Shown: in pieces, positions 19,000 to 26,589 of the stretch
Position numbering within the stretch: position 1 is the first letter of the stretch
Layout of the letters: each line of letters begins with the position of its first letter
Origin: Fidelibacterota bacterium
Lineage (GTDB): Bacteria > Fidelibacterota > Marinisomatia > SCGC-AAA003-L08 > TS1B11
Length of the DNA: 64,000 nt
Direction: 5' to 3'
NCBI GenBank assembly: GCA_004124295.1
Contig: SCKI01000001.1
Location: 124,001 to 188,000 of the forward strand
Translations under genes and position numbers: made by a program
Notes under the pieces: generated by a model
Seen by the model: the letters and a program-made list of their open reading frames with translations, nothing else
What the model was told of the DNA's origin: nothing
Databases searched by the model: none

Positions 19000-19195
19000 C
19001 CCGGTCACACTCCAGCAGCGGCGTCCTGCAAGCACCCTTCAGCGCTGAGCCGCCGCCCCCAGTTCGATTTTCTCCACCTGAAAGTAGCGGCCCCGATCCA
19101 CGCGCCGATGAGCACCTTAAACGGGACGGCATGCGGGTCGGCGAAGGTGACCATTTGCAAGTCAGGCGAAGTCGGGGAATCGGTCCTGCTGGCGC

Positions 19196-19867
19196 TTACC
19201 CGGCAGCCACCGCCATCATGAAGGCAGCCAGTTTGTCCGGGTCCAGCTGGCCGCCGCTACGGACCCCGCTGCAGACATCGACGCCGAATGGCCGCACTTC
19301 CTTAATAGCCTCGACGACATTATCGCTACTCAGACCACCGGCGAGATAGACCGGCAGCGGACTGGCTGCCACGATGGCGGCACTGATGGACCAGTCGTGG
19401 GTACGGCCGGTACCGCCGAGTTCCTTCACGGCCGCCTGCGGATTGCCCGAGTCCAGCAGCAGGGCATCGACGTGGGGCTCTACTCTGCCGGCTTCCTCCA
19501 GCGCCTCCGGGCCGGTCACGTGAACCACCTGCACCAGCTTGATGCCGGGCAGGGACTCCCGCAGGAGCGGGTAGACATCGGGCCTTTGCCGGTCGCAGAG
19601 TTGGATGACACTACTGCCGGTGCGACGCTGCTGGCCAATGATGTGCACGGGGTTCACGGCGCTGGTGAGCAGGAAGGTGGCGACACCGGGCGGCACACTG
19701 GCGGCAATCCCGGTGATCAGTTGGTCGGGAATGACCCCGGGCCCGCTGGGCATCTGCGACACCAATCCCAGGGCTGAGGCCCCGGCAGCGATGGCGGTGC
19801 GGGCCTCCTCAACGGAGCCGATGCAGCAGATCTTGACGCGGACGATGTGTGAGGACGTGGAGGACAT
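19196..19867 (-). CDS. Phosphoribosylanthranilate isomerase-like protein (TrpF family)
   Basis: TIM-barrel protein of 223 residues. VRVKICCIGSVEEA carries the catalytic-type Cys of TrpF (normally VKICGI; here the Gly is Cys), VDALLLDSG the Asp strand, and FGVDVCSGVRS the phosphate loop. TrpF isomerises phosphoribosylanthranilate in tryptophan synthesis; no other trp gene is nearby, so it may be a stand-alone enzyme or a family member with another role. ATG chosen; an in-frame TTG six codons upstream is possible. Confidence 0.75.
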   Translation of the reverse strand: MSSTSSHIVRVKICCIGSVEEARTAIAAGASALGLVSQMPSGPGVIPDQLITGIAASVPPGVATFLLTSAVNPVHIIGQQRRTGSSVIQLCDRQRPDVYPLLRESLPGIKLVQVVHVTGPEALEEAGRVEPHVDALLLDSGNPQAAVKELGGTGRTHDWSISAAIVAASPLPVYLAGGLSSDNVVEAIKEVRPFGVDVCSGVRSGGQLDPDKLAAFMMAVAAG

Positions 19868-19915
19868 GAACTGGAAATTAGGCAATAATTTCGCCAGGCT
19901 TCAGGCCGGCTCATG

Positions 19916-19979
19916 CTTCGACAGGCTCAGCATGACCCCCCTGGATTAATGAGCCAAGGCCTCCCTGAGCTTGTCGAAG
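19916..19979. repeat. Inverted repeat, 15-nt arms (CTTCGACAGGCTCAG / CTGAGCTTGTCGAAG)
   Basis: The two arms are reverse complements except one G-T position, with a 34-nt centre. Intergenic, between the TrpF-like gene and the small lipoprotein cluster. This core motif is known as a dispersed palindromic repeat in many bacterial genomes; this is a single copy in the window. Confidence 0.7.
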
Positions 19980-20134
19980 GGGCGTCGTGAGTTGCCAGTT
20001 GTCAGTGACCCGCGAGCGCCAGCCGGACCCGGCCCCATTATCTCTTGACATCTGCCCCGAAATGGGCGACCTTGCATTGAATATGCCTGATAAAGTCCCG
20101 TTTCATTTTACTTCCAGAAGACGGGCGGTATTCC

Positions 20135-20332
20135 ATGAGGGCAGCAGCATTTTCCCGAGGCAGCGCAATTATCCTGGTGGCACTGTGTCTAGCGATGGCC
20201 AACGGCCTCAGTCTGGGGGCCTCACAGGCGCTACTGCTGAAGAAGATCGAGGAGCTGACGCTCTATGTCATCGAGATGCAGAGGGAGAACGAGGCGCTCA
20301 AGGAGCGGGTGAATAAAATGGAGGAAAAATGA
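20135..20332 (+). CDS. Short exported coiled-coil protein, possibly a deletion remnant
   Basis: 65 residues: a signal peptide (GSAIILVALCLAMANG) joined directly to a coiled coil (LLLKKIEELTLYVIEMQREN, heptad Leu/Ile). The last 128 nt are repeated in near-identical form at the end of the 20844-21180 pseudogene. Such coiled coils usually close larger secreted proteins, including ones ending in intramolecular-chaperone (S74) type modules, so this may be an internally deleted gene. Its stop overlaps the next gene's start by 4 nt. Confidence 0.5.
   Translation: MRAAAFSRGSAIILVALCLAMANGLSLGASQALLLKKIEELTLYVIEMQRENEALKERVNKMEEK
20205..20332 (+). repeat. Duplicated 128-nt coiled-coil segment, copy 1
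   Basis: Encodes LSLGASQALLLKKIEELTLY and onward. It aligns without gaps to 21053-21180; about 15 of 128 positions differ, mostly third codon positions, so both copies have been under coding selection. Confidence 0.8.
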
Positions 20333-20847
20333 TACATCAACAACATTACAGGAAATTAGATGGCTCCAAAGCCACACGAATGAGATTGAGGCTAGCGGCA
20401 CCGTTTGCGGCCATGGTTCTGGGCTTAGCCACAACGGTTACTTCCTGCAACGAGGCAGAGGAGAAAACAGAGGCCGAGAAAGCGATTGTGGGCGACTGGG
20501 CAGTTGCGATAAACTACACGGTTTGGGGCAATAGCTATTCCTACACTGGGGATTGGATGATAGCTGAAAATGGGACTTATAGGCTCGATTTTGTGTTCAA
20601 TGCTGGCGGGATAATCGGACCGCGCTCAGGGTATTCATCGGGGAATTACATCCTGTTATCCGACTCCATCATGATCGTGACTTCACTGGATCATTTTGGC
20701 CTTGAACTCAACTATGCCTTCTATCAAACGCTCGATACCTTACTTATCGATTTGCGGGATTCTGCAATCACGACCGTAAAAGTAAGAATGATCGAGCCGT
20801 CGGTATTTTCACTATATGGGAATCCAATTGAGTGGACGAGGCAATGA
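20329..20847 (+). CDS. Hypothetical lipoprotein
   Basis: 172 residues from an ATG overlapping the preceding stop (ATGA); a second ATG 17 codons on (MRLRLAAPFAAM) would leave a tidier signal peptide. Lipobox-like TTVTSC. The mature domain reads like a lipocalin or calycin-type barrel (VGDWAVAINYTVWGN, then short strands ending IEWTRQ), as in 'copper resistance/lipid-binding' small lipoproteins; that is inference. Lower GC than its neighbours. Confidence 0.55.
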   Translation: MIHQQHYRKLDGSKATRMRLRLAAPFAAMVLGLATTVTSCNEAEEKTEAEKAIVGDWAVAINYTVWGNSYSYTGDWMIAENGTYRLDFVFNAGGIIGPRSGYSSGNYILLSDSIMIVTSLDHFGLELNYAFYQTLDTLLIDLRDSAITTVKVRMIEPSVFSLYGNPIEWTRQ

Positions 20848-21180
20848 ACCGGAAAACGACGACTGCCCTCATTATCTTGATTCTTTCAGGAGTCATGGTT
20901 CTCCATACCGATGTAAAAGGACAAAGCGTCAATCCAAATGCGTTACAAATAATTGGCTTAAAGCCCGCATTCGTGGCCGAAAAAGTAGCTGAAATTAATA
21001 TCACAACTGGGGGATCAAAATGGCTCACACTGCGAGACGATAGTCAGATCAAGCCTCAGCCTGGGGGCCTCACAGGCGCTCCTGCTGAAGAAGATCGAGG
21101 AGTTGACCCTCTATATGATCGCGATGCAGAAGGAGAATGAGGCGCTGAAGGAGCGGGTGAGGAAGATGGAGGGAAAATAA
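20844..21180 (+). pseudogene. Frameshifted secreted protein with coiled-coil end
   Basis: Starts with a signal peptide (TTTALIILILSGVMVLHTD) and reads to GGSKWLTLRDDSQI, then the coiled-coil segment (SLGASQALLLKKIEELTL) continues in the +1 frame up to a stop. The original frame runs out into low-complexity Gly/Glu-rich sequence instead. The SQIK-like motif before the join recalls the start of S74-type tail modules, so the middle may have been deleted and the frame lost. ATGA overlap with the preceding lipoprotein. Confidence 0.6.
21053..21180 (+). repeat. Duplicated 128-nt coiled-coil segment, copy 2
   Basis: Second copy, about 850 bp after the first, same length and no indels. It is out of frame with the upstream part of its gene. 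Confidence 0.8.
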
Positions 21181-21181
21181 A

Positions 21182-21607
21182 ATGGAAATACATGATGGGA
21201 ATGACATTATGATAACCTCACGATTACGACTGCTGCTCCCTGTATCACTGCTATTTTTCTTGCTGCTGGCCGGATGCAAGAATGCCGCCCAGCCAAAACA
21301 GGATGTTGGTTTTCTCTCGATAGATTTAGTGTTTGATTTTCAGAGCGATTCTGTCATAGTCCTGTTCGATGATCAGGTAGTATTCAACGGTATGGCCACA
21401 ACCAACTGGACTGTCAGTAGCGCCAGAAGGATAAGACTGTCGGTCTCAATAGGCACCCATCATCTGCAGGTCCGCATGCCTGTAAAATCTACCCAGAGGG
21501 ATACATCCTTTGATATGCCTGATACTCTCAGCTTTGCCATTAGCTATGACAGAACAAAAAATGCGATTACCTTCGCGCTTTATGATTATTACATACTTTT
21601 TGACTAA
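21182..21607 (+). CDS. Hypothetical lipoprotein
   Basis: 141 residues (or 132 from an internal ATG, MITSRLRLLLPVS). Strong lipobox FLLLAGC. The mature part is beta-rich (VGFLSIDLVFDFQSDSVIVL) with no recognised family; it resembles a small Ig- or PEGA-like sandwich. It starts one base after the pseudogene stop, and GC content is low here, as for the two genes before it. Confidence 0.6.
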   Translation: MEIHDGNDIMITSRLRLLLPVSLLFFLLLAGCKNAAQPKQDVGFLSIDLVFDFQSDSVIVLFDDQVVFNGMATTNWTVSSARRIRLSVSIGTHHLQVRMPVKSTQRDTSFDMPDTLSFAISYDRTKNAITFALYDYYILFD

Positions 21608-21782
21608 GGGTTAAGATGTTTGAAATTGTAAAGATATTTTTTGTTAAAGCGAAATGTGCTTCTATATCGCATATTACCAGATTGAGTTATTTGCGGAGCC
21701 CAAATCAAAAGAGGCCAGCAGGCCTTCACCCAATCGGTGAAGATGGTGCTGCTTAGGTAGCGATCATCTTCCCGCCAACGCA

Positions 21783-21806
21783 AAAGCCCCCGTTCCCGGG
21801 GGCTTT
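21783..21806 (-). terminator. Terminator of the sigma factor gene
   Basis: AAAGCCCCCG pairs with CGGGGGCTTT (10 bp, 4-nt loop). On the minus strand it lies 24 nt past the sigma-factor stop and ends in TTTT. It may also work for the plus strand. Confidence 0.7.
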
Positions 21807-21829
21807 CAATAGGCTGTTGATGGCTGCCT

Positions 21830-22663
21830 TTACAGGTAGGGCCGCAGTTGGGTGCTCCGGGACTTGTGCTGGAGCCGGCGGATGGCCTTCTCCTTGATCT
21901 GCCGGACCCGCTCCCGGGTCAGATGGAACTCCTCGCCGATCTCGTTCAGCGTCAGGGCGTAGTCCTGGTCGATGCCGAAGTACATCTTGATCACGTCCCG
22001 CTCCCGGTTCTTGAGGGTGTCCAGGGCGGAGCGAATCTCCTGTTTCAGCGAGTCATGGACCAGCTCCGCGTCCGGCTCCCGGACCTGCGGATCGGGGATG
22101 ACATCCATCAGCGAGTTGGAGTCGGTGTCGGAGAAGGGCATGTCCAGCGACTGGTGCCGGCGGCTGATCTGGATGGTATGGGCCACTTCATGGGGCAGTT
22201 TGCTCACATGCTTGGCGATCTCCTCCACCAGGGGCGGGCGCTCGTACTGGTGCTCAAGCTCCTCGGCGGCCTTGACGATCTTGGTGATGTCGCCCTGCCG
22301 GTTCAGCGGTACCCGCACCATCCGGGAGTGCTCGGACAACGATTGCAGGATTGACTGGCGGACCCACCAGACGGCGTAGGAGATGAACTTGAAGCCGCGG
22401 GTCTCGTCGAACCGCTCGGCAGCCTTGATCAGGCCCAGGTTACCCTCGCTAATCAAATCCTCCAGGGGACGGCCCTGGCCCTGGAATTTCTTGGCCACGC
22501 TGACCACGAAGCGCAGGTTGGAGACGATCAGCTCGTTCGAAGCCTTGCGGTCCCCTTTCTTGATACGCTGGGTCAGCTCGATCTCTTTTTGTGGCGCCAG
22601 CGGCTCGTACCTGCTGATTTCAGCCAGGTAATTGCCTAAAGCGCGGTTGGAATCACTTCCCAA
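21830..22663 (-). CDS. rpoD: Primary-type RNA polymerase sigma-70 factor
   Basis: 277 residues, the short form typical of FCB bacteria (no long region 1.1 and non-conserved region). Region 1.2 YLAEISRYEPL, region 2 DLISEGNLGLIKAAERFDxx through FISYAVWWVRQSI, region 3, and region 4 with RERVRQIKEKAIRRLQ. It should direct housekeeping transcription from TTGACA/TATAAT promoters, in line with those seen here. Start is a TTG six bases after AGAGGT. The 3' end ends at a hairpin terminator. A group 2 factor is possible. Confidence 0.93.
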   Translation of the reverse strand: MGSDSNRALGNYLAEISRYEPLAPQKEIELTQRIKKGDRKASNELIVSNLRFVVSVAKKFQGQGRPLEDLISEGNLGLIKAAERFDETRGFKFISYAVWWVRQSILQSLSEHSRMVRVPLNRQGDITKIVKAAEELEHQYERPPLVEEIAKHVSKLPHEVAHTIQISRRHQSLDMPFSDTDSNSLMDVIPDPQVREPDAELVHDSLKQEIRSALDTLKNRERDVIKMYFGIDQDYALTLNEIGEEFHLTRERVRQIKEKAIRRLQHKSRSTQLRPYL

Positions 22664-23034
22664 TAGATACCTCTAACTTTCTTTTCTCGCCCCATTCCGG
22701 GGTCTGTTCGAGCCTGTAAAATGCAGGCTTCATTGAGTTTACGTGGGGGCCGCAGCAATGTTCCCTATCCCTGACTGGCCCCTGGCCGGCCCCAAACCCC
22801 CAAATCGGCGCCTAAAAATGCTGTCAATTCTAAGCAATAATTGGCCGTGGTGCAAAGGGCAACATCAAAAGCCCCCTAAGCAGACTGCAATTGCCCTCCT
22901 GATCATCATCGGCCGCTGCGGCAAATGATTGAGGTTATTTTGATTCGATGCGGCCCCCGGCCCGGCCCCCGGGCTTAAATTCTGCGCTCCGTTGCGGCGC
23001 GGCAGAGAGACCCGGCGCGAACGACGTGAATCGC
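22664..23034. other. Intergenic region between the sigma factor and asparaginase genes
   Basis: 371 nt between divergent genes. A short hairpin (AGCCTG/CAGGCT) and GC-rich tracts are present, but I see no convincing promoter, gene or RNA. Both flanking promoters must lie here. Confidence 0.5.
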
Positions 23035-24027
23035 ATGCAGAAATCAGCCCTAGAAAGCATCGTTACCCGAGGCGGCGCGGTGGAAAGCATCCACCAGACT
23101 GCCGTGGTCCTCATCAGCCCGGATGATCAGGTGGCCTTCAGCGCAGGCCCCGTCGGCACTCCCTGGGTGGCCCGGTCGGCTCTGAAACCGTTTCAGGCTG
23201 TGGCGCTGGTGGCGTCCGGCGCCCTGCAAAAGTTTACCCTTGGCGACGCGGCCCTGGCCCTGGCCTGTGCCTCCCACAGTGGCCAAGTGGAGCATCTGGT
23301 GGCGCTACGGCGTTTTCAGGCGCAAGTAGGGGTCGCTGAGTCAGACCTTCAATGCGGCAGCCACTGGCCCTACCACGAGCCGTCCCGGGATGCCCTCCTG
23401 GCCGCCGGCGAAACGGCCTCAGCCCTTACCAACAACTGCTCGGGGAAGCATACCGGTTTCCTGGCCGCGGCCCTGGCGCTGGAAGCGGGCCTGGACAGTT
23501 ACCTCGACCCCGGCCATCCGGTCCAGCAGCTAATCACCGGACAACTGGAAGACTGGCTTGGCCGACGGGACATCAGCAGCGCCGTTGACGGCTGCTCTGC
23601 CCCCACCCACCAGCTGACGTTGACGGAGCTGGCCGGTCTGGCCCGGCGCCTCATTGAAGGGCAGGATGCGCTGCTTGCGCCCCAGCTGGCGGCCATGCAG
23701 GCCGAGCCCTTTCTGATCGCCGGCAGCGGCCGCTTCGACACCGCTTTCATGGTCCAACTGGGTGATCGTGCAGTGTCCAAGGAAGGAGCTGAGGGAATCC
23801 AGCTGATCGGCCTCCGGGACGTCTCCGGGGAAGCATGGGGGCTGGCACTGAAAGTCCTCGATGGCAGCAACCGGCCGAAGCCGCAGGTGGCCCTTACCGT
23901 GCTGGCAGCCCACGAGTTGCTGCACCCGGCCGACCTCGAGGCCCTGGACAGTTACTACCGCCCCACCTACAAAAATCGGCAGGAGCTGGAAGTGGGCCGG
24001 CTACAGACCGTTATTCCTGAGGGATAA
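23035..24027 (+). CDS. Asparaginase (Asparaginase_II, thermolabile-type family)
   Basis: 330 residues from ATG (MQKSALESIV; a GTG three codons upstream is possible). The sequence has the family hallmarks: RGGAVESIH, SALKPFQAVALV near the start, LACASHSG, and NNCSGKHTGFL, the conserved SGKH serine/lysine motif. This family hydrolyses L-asparagine to aspartate and ammonia and is unrelated to type I/II asparaginases. Cytosolic. No partner genes in contact. Confidence 0.85.
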   Translation: MQKSALESIVTRGGAVESIHQTAVVLISPDDQVAFSAGPVGTPWVARSALKPFQAVALVASGALQKFTLGDAALALACASHSGQVEHLVALRRFQAQVGVAESDLQCGSHWPYHEPSRDALLAAGETASALTNNCSGKHTGFLAAALALEAGLDSYLDPGHPVQQLITGQLEDWLGRRDISSAVDGCSAPTHQLTLTELAGLARRLIEGQDALLAPQLAAMQAEPFLIAGSGRFDTAFMVQLGDRAVSKEGAEGIQLIGLRDVSGEAWGLALKVLDGSNRPKPQVALTVLAAHELLHPADLEALDSYYRPTYKNRQELEVGRLQTVIPEG

Positions 24028-24254
24028 AGCGTTGGTTTGCCTCGGGCAGCGACGTAAGTTTCCAAGCCAAAAGAGGGACGAAAGCAATCCTCAACGGCCT
24101 ATCGACATATCCGCAGACCGGGCCAACTGCCCGGCTGTCCAGCCAGAAACCTGGACTGTGGCGATACGACCCAACCGAGATGCCCCCAACCGGGCGGCTC
24201 TGGAAAATCCATCTGCGGAACAGTTTTACAAACGGCCCTTCGGCCGGCAACCGA

Positions 24255-24328
24255 TCGGGGATCGTCTAATGGCAGGACTACGGGCTTTGGTCCCGTCAAT
24301 CGAGGTTCGAATCCTCGTCCCCGAACCA
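24255..24328 (+). tRNA. tRNA-Gln (anticodon TTG), CCA encoded
   Basis: Acceptor TCGGGGA/TCCCCGA (7 bp), D arm with GTC/GAC, anticodon stem ACGGG/CCCGT with loop CTTTGGT and anticodon TTG, T arm CGAGG-TTCGAAT-CCTCG, discriminator A and an encoded CCA. It lies just before prs. Confidence 0.95.
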
Positions 24329-24338
24329 GGATAATAAA

Positions 24339-25307
24339 GTGCAAACCGCTCAAACCATGAAGATCTTTACCGGCCGTTCCAACCCCGAGTTGGCCGGGAA
24401 AATATCCCAGCATCTGGGCATACCGCTGGGCGGCCTGACCATCAAAAACTTCAGCGACGGCGAGATTTACGTCAAATTTGAGGAAAATATCCGCAACGAG
24501 GATGTTTTCATCATTCAGTCCACCAACCCGCCGGCGGACAACATTATCGAGCTGTTGCTGATCATCGATGCCGCCCGCCGGGCCTCGGCCAACAGCGTCC
24601 CCGCCGTCCTGCCCTACTACGGCTACGCCCGCCAGGACCGCAAGGACCAGCCGCGAGTGCCCATATCGGCCCGTCTGTTCCTGGATGCCTTCGAAACAGT
24701 CGGCGCCGGGCGAATGATCACCATGGATCTCCATTCGCCGCAGATCCAGGGCTTTGTCAACATTCCCTTCGACAATCTCTACTCGCGCCTGGTGCTTCTG
24801 GAGCGGCTGAAGCAGCTCGGTCTGGACCCGGATAGCGGCGTGGTCCTGAGCCCCGACATGGGCAGCGCCCGCATGGGGCAGGCCTACGCCCGTTACCTGG
24901 ATATAGGCTTCGCCCTCATCGACAAGCGGCGGTCGGCGCCGAACAAGACCGAAGTAGTGCATTTGGTGGGCGATCTGCACGGCCGCCACGTGCTGATCAT
25001 TGACGATATGATCGACACTGCCGGTACCCTGGTCAGCGCCGCCGAAAGTGCTCTGGAAAACGGCGCCCGAAAAGTGACGGCGGTGGCCACCCACGGGCTA
25101 TTCTCCGGCCAGGCCCCCGAACGGCTTGGCGATAGCGAGATCGATAAGATTATCGTCACCGATACCATCAATATCAAGCCGGAAGGGTTGGCCGATAAGC
25201 TGGTTGCTAAACTGGAGGTCATCTCCGTCGCCAAGATATTTGCCACGTCCATCGAGAGAATTACCGCCGGCCGGTCGTTGAGTTCCCTATTTGAACTGGA
25301 GAAATAG
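24339..25307 (+). CDS. prs: Ribose-phosphate pyrophosphokinase
   Basis: Makes PRPP from ribose 5-phosphate and ATP for purine, pyrimidine, His and Trp synthesis. 322 residues from a GTG seven bases after AGGAT (an ATG six codons later gives 316). NPELAGKISQHLG, YGYARQDRKDQPRVPIS, the PRPP-binding loop VLIIDDMIDTAGT are all present. It immediately follows tRNA-Gln and starts the run prs-ctc-pth-hppA. Confidence 0.95.
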   Translation: MQTAQTMKIFTGRSNPELAGKISQHLGIPLGGLTIKNFSDGEIYVKFEENIRNEDVFIIQSTNPPADNIIELLLIIDAARRASANSVPAVLPYYGYARQDRKDQPRVPISARLFLDAFETVGAGRMITMDLHSPQIQGFVNIPFDNLYSRLVLLERLKQLGLDPDSGVVLSPDMGSARMGQAYARYLDIGFALIDKRRSAPNKTEVVHLVGDLHGRHVLIIDDMIDTAGTLVSAAESALENGARKVTAVATHGLFSGQAPERLGDSEIDKIIVTDTINIKPEGLADKLVAKLEVISVAKIFATSIERITAGRSLSSLFELEK

Positions 25308-25309
25308 TT

Positions 25310-25981
25310 ATGGCAAGCAAAGAATTCAAAATCGAAGTGGAAAGACGGGAGGAATTCGGCAAAAAGGGAGCGCGCGATCTCCGGGCTGCCGGATTTATTC
25401 CCGGGATCTATTATTCCCAGGACCAACCCGCCAGCATCCCTTTCAAGGTTGCTGCCAAGGAACTGGCCCTGGCCCTGGCCAGCGATGCGCTGGTCTACCA
25501 CGTCAGCGTGGGCGGCGAACGGCGGAACGTGCTCATCAAGGAGCTCCAGTATCATCCGGTCACCGATGAGATTCTGCATGTGGACTTCAAGGGGGTCCGC
25601 ATGGATGAGGAGGTGGAGGTGAAGGTGCCGATCCACATTGTCGGCAAGGCGGTGGGCGTGAAGGAGGAAGGGGGCCTGCTGCACGTGGAGCTGCTGGAAC
25701 TCGACGTCCGCTGCAAGGCCAGCGATATCCCGACCCATTTCGAAATTGATATTTCCGACCTGCACCTGGGCCAGTCGGTGCATGCCGGCGACCTGCCATT
25801 GGGTGATGTGGAACTGGTGACCAGTCCGGAGGTGCCGGTGCTGAGCATTGCCCATCCCAAAGGTCCCGAACCAACGGCAGAAGAGCTGGCCGAGGAGGAG
25901 GCCTTCCAGTTCGAGGAGGAAGCTGAGGAGGCCGAAGAGGGCGCCGGAGAAGGGGATGGCAAATCCGGGGACGGAGATTAA
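25310..25981 (+). CDS. rplY: Ribosomal protein L25 (Ctc form)
   Basis: 223 residues: an N-terminal L25 fold that binds 5S rRNA (EFGKKGARDLRAAGFIPGIY), then the Ctc-type C-terminal beta domain (VPVLSIAHPKGP), then a very acidic Glu-rich tail of about 30 residues. Long Ctc-type L25 usually has a similar acidic end. It begins 3 nt after prs and is followed by pth, the common prs-ctc-pth order. Confidence 0.92.
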   Translation: MASKEFKIEVERREEFGKKGARDLRAAGFIPGIYYSQDQPASIPFKVAAKELALALASDALVYHVSVGGERRNVLIKELQYHPVTDEILHVDFKGVRMDEEVEVKVPIHIVGKAVGVKEEGGLLHVELLELDVRCKASDIPTHFEIDISDLHLGQSVHAGDLPLGDVELVTSPEVPVLSIAHPKGPEPTAEELAEEEAFQFEEEAEEAEEGAGEGDGKSGDGD

Positions 25982-25989
25982 GCGGCCCG

Positions 25990-26589
25990 ATGGTCCTCAT
26001 TGCAGGTTTGGGCAATCCGGGGGTAAAGTATGCCGCCACCCGGCACAACTTCGGCTTCTGGGCGCTGGACGATCTGGCGGCGGACCTCGATATGCGGTTC
26101 CGGCCGGGCCAGGGGAACTACCTCTTCGCCGGGCGGGAAGCCGGCCCGGTGCTGGTCAAGCCTACGGCCTACATGAACGCAAGCGGCCTGCCGCTTAAGG
26201 AAGCCCTGGCGTTTTTCGATTTGACCACCGGCGACGCCCTGGTGGTGCTGGACGAAATTGATCTGCCGCTGGGCACCATGCGGTTCCGGCCTGCCGGCGG
26301 TTCCGGCGGCCACAAGGGGCTGGAATCAGTTCTCTACCACCTCGGCACCGAGCAGGTCCCCCGGCTGCGGCTGGGCATCGCCACCGACGCCCCTCTGCGG
26401 CCCAGTGAAGATTACGTTCTGCAGCCGTTCCGGTCTGAAGACGTAGCGCAGGTGCAGGCGATGCGCACCCGGGTGCTGGAGGCGCTGAAATATTTTCTGG
26501 CGGACGGTATGGAACCGGCCATGACCCATTACAATGCTCGGGGATCAACCGAGGCAACCGGAAAGGCGAGGGTGAATGAATCTGACTGA
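25990..26589 (+). CDS. pth: Peptidyl-tRNA hydrolase
   Basis: Frees peptides from stalled peptidyl-tRNA. 199 residues; [18 protein letters not shown] contains the catalytic His, [11 protein letters not shown] the Asn loop, [17 protein letters not shown] the catalytic Asp, and [12 protein letters not shown] the tRNA contacts. The tail after about residue 180 diverges. It overlaps the pyrophosphatase start by 14 nt. Confidence 0.95.
   Translation: MVLIAGLGNPGVKYAATRHNFGFWALDDLAADLDMRFRPGQGNYLFAGREAGPVLVKPTAYMNASGLPLKEALAFFDLTTGDALVVLDEIDLPLGTMRFRPAGGSGGHKGLESVLYHLGTEQVPRLRLGIATDAPLRPSEDYVLQPFRSEDVAQVQAMRTRVLEALKYFLADGMEPAMTHYNARGSTEATGKARVNESD

Noticed and set aside
19005-19195. Minus-strand reading frame below the TrpF-like gene, with MVTFADPHAVPFKVLIGAW in one frame and DRGRYFQVEKIEL in another
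   Set aside because: Could be a frameshifted gene end, but it is short, has no known family and no ribosome site; I do not call it.
22743-22928. Short plus-strand frame upstream of the asparaginase
   Set aside because: No signal, odd composition, no ribosome site; probably not coding.
24099-25094. Long minus-strand open frame over prs and the tRNA
   Set aside because: A shadow: it contains the translated reverse of tRNA-Gln and of prs.
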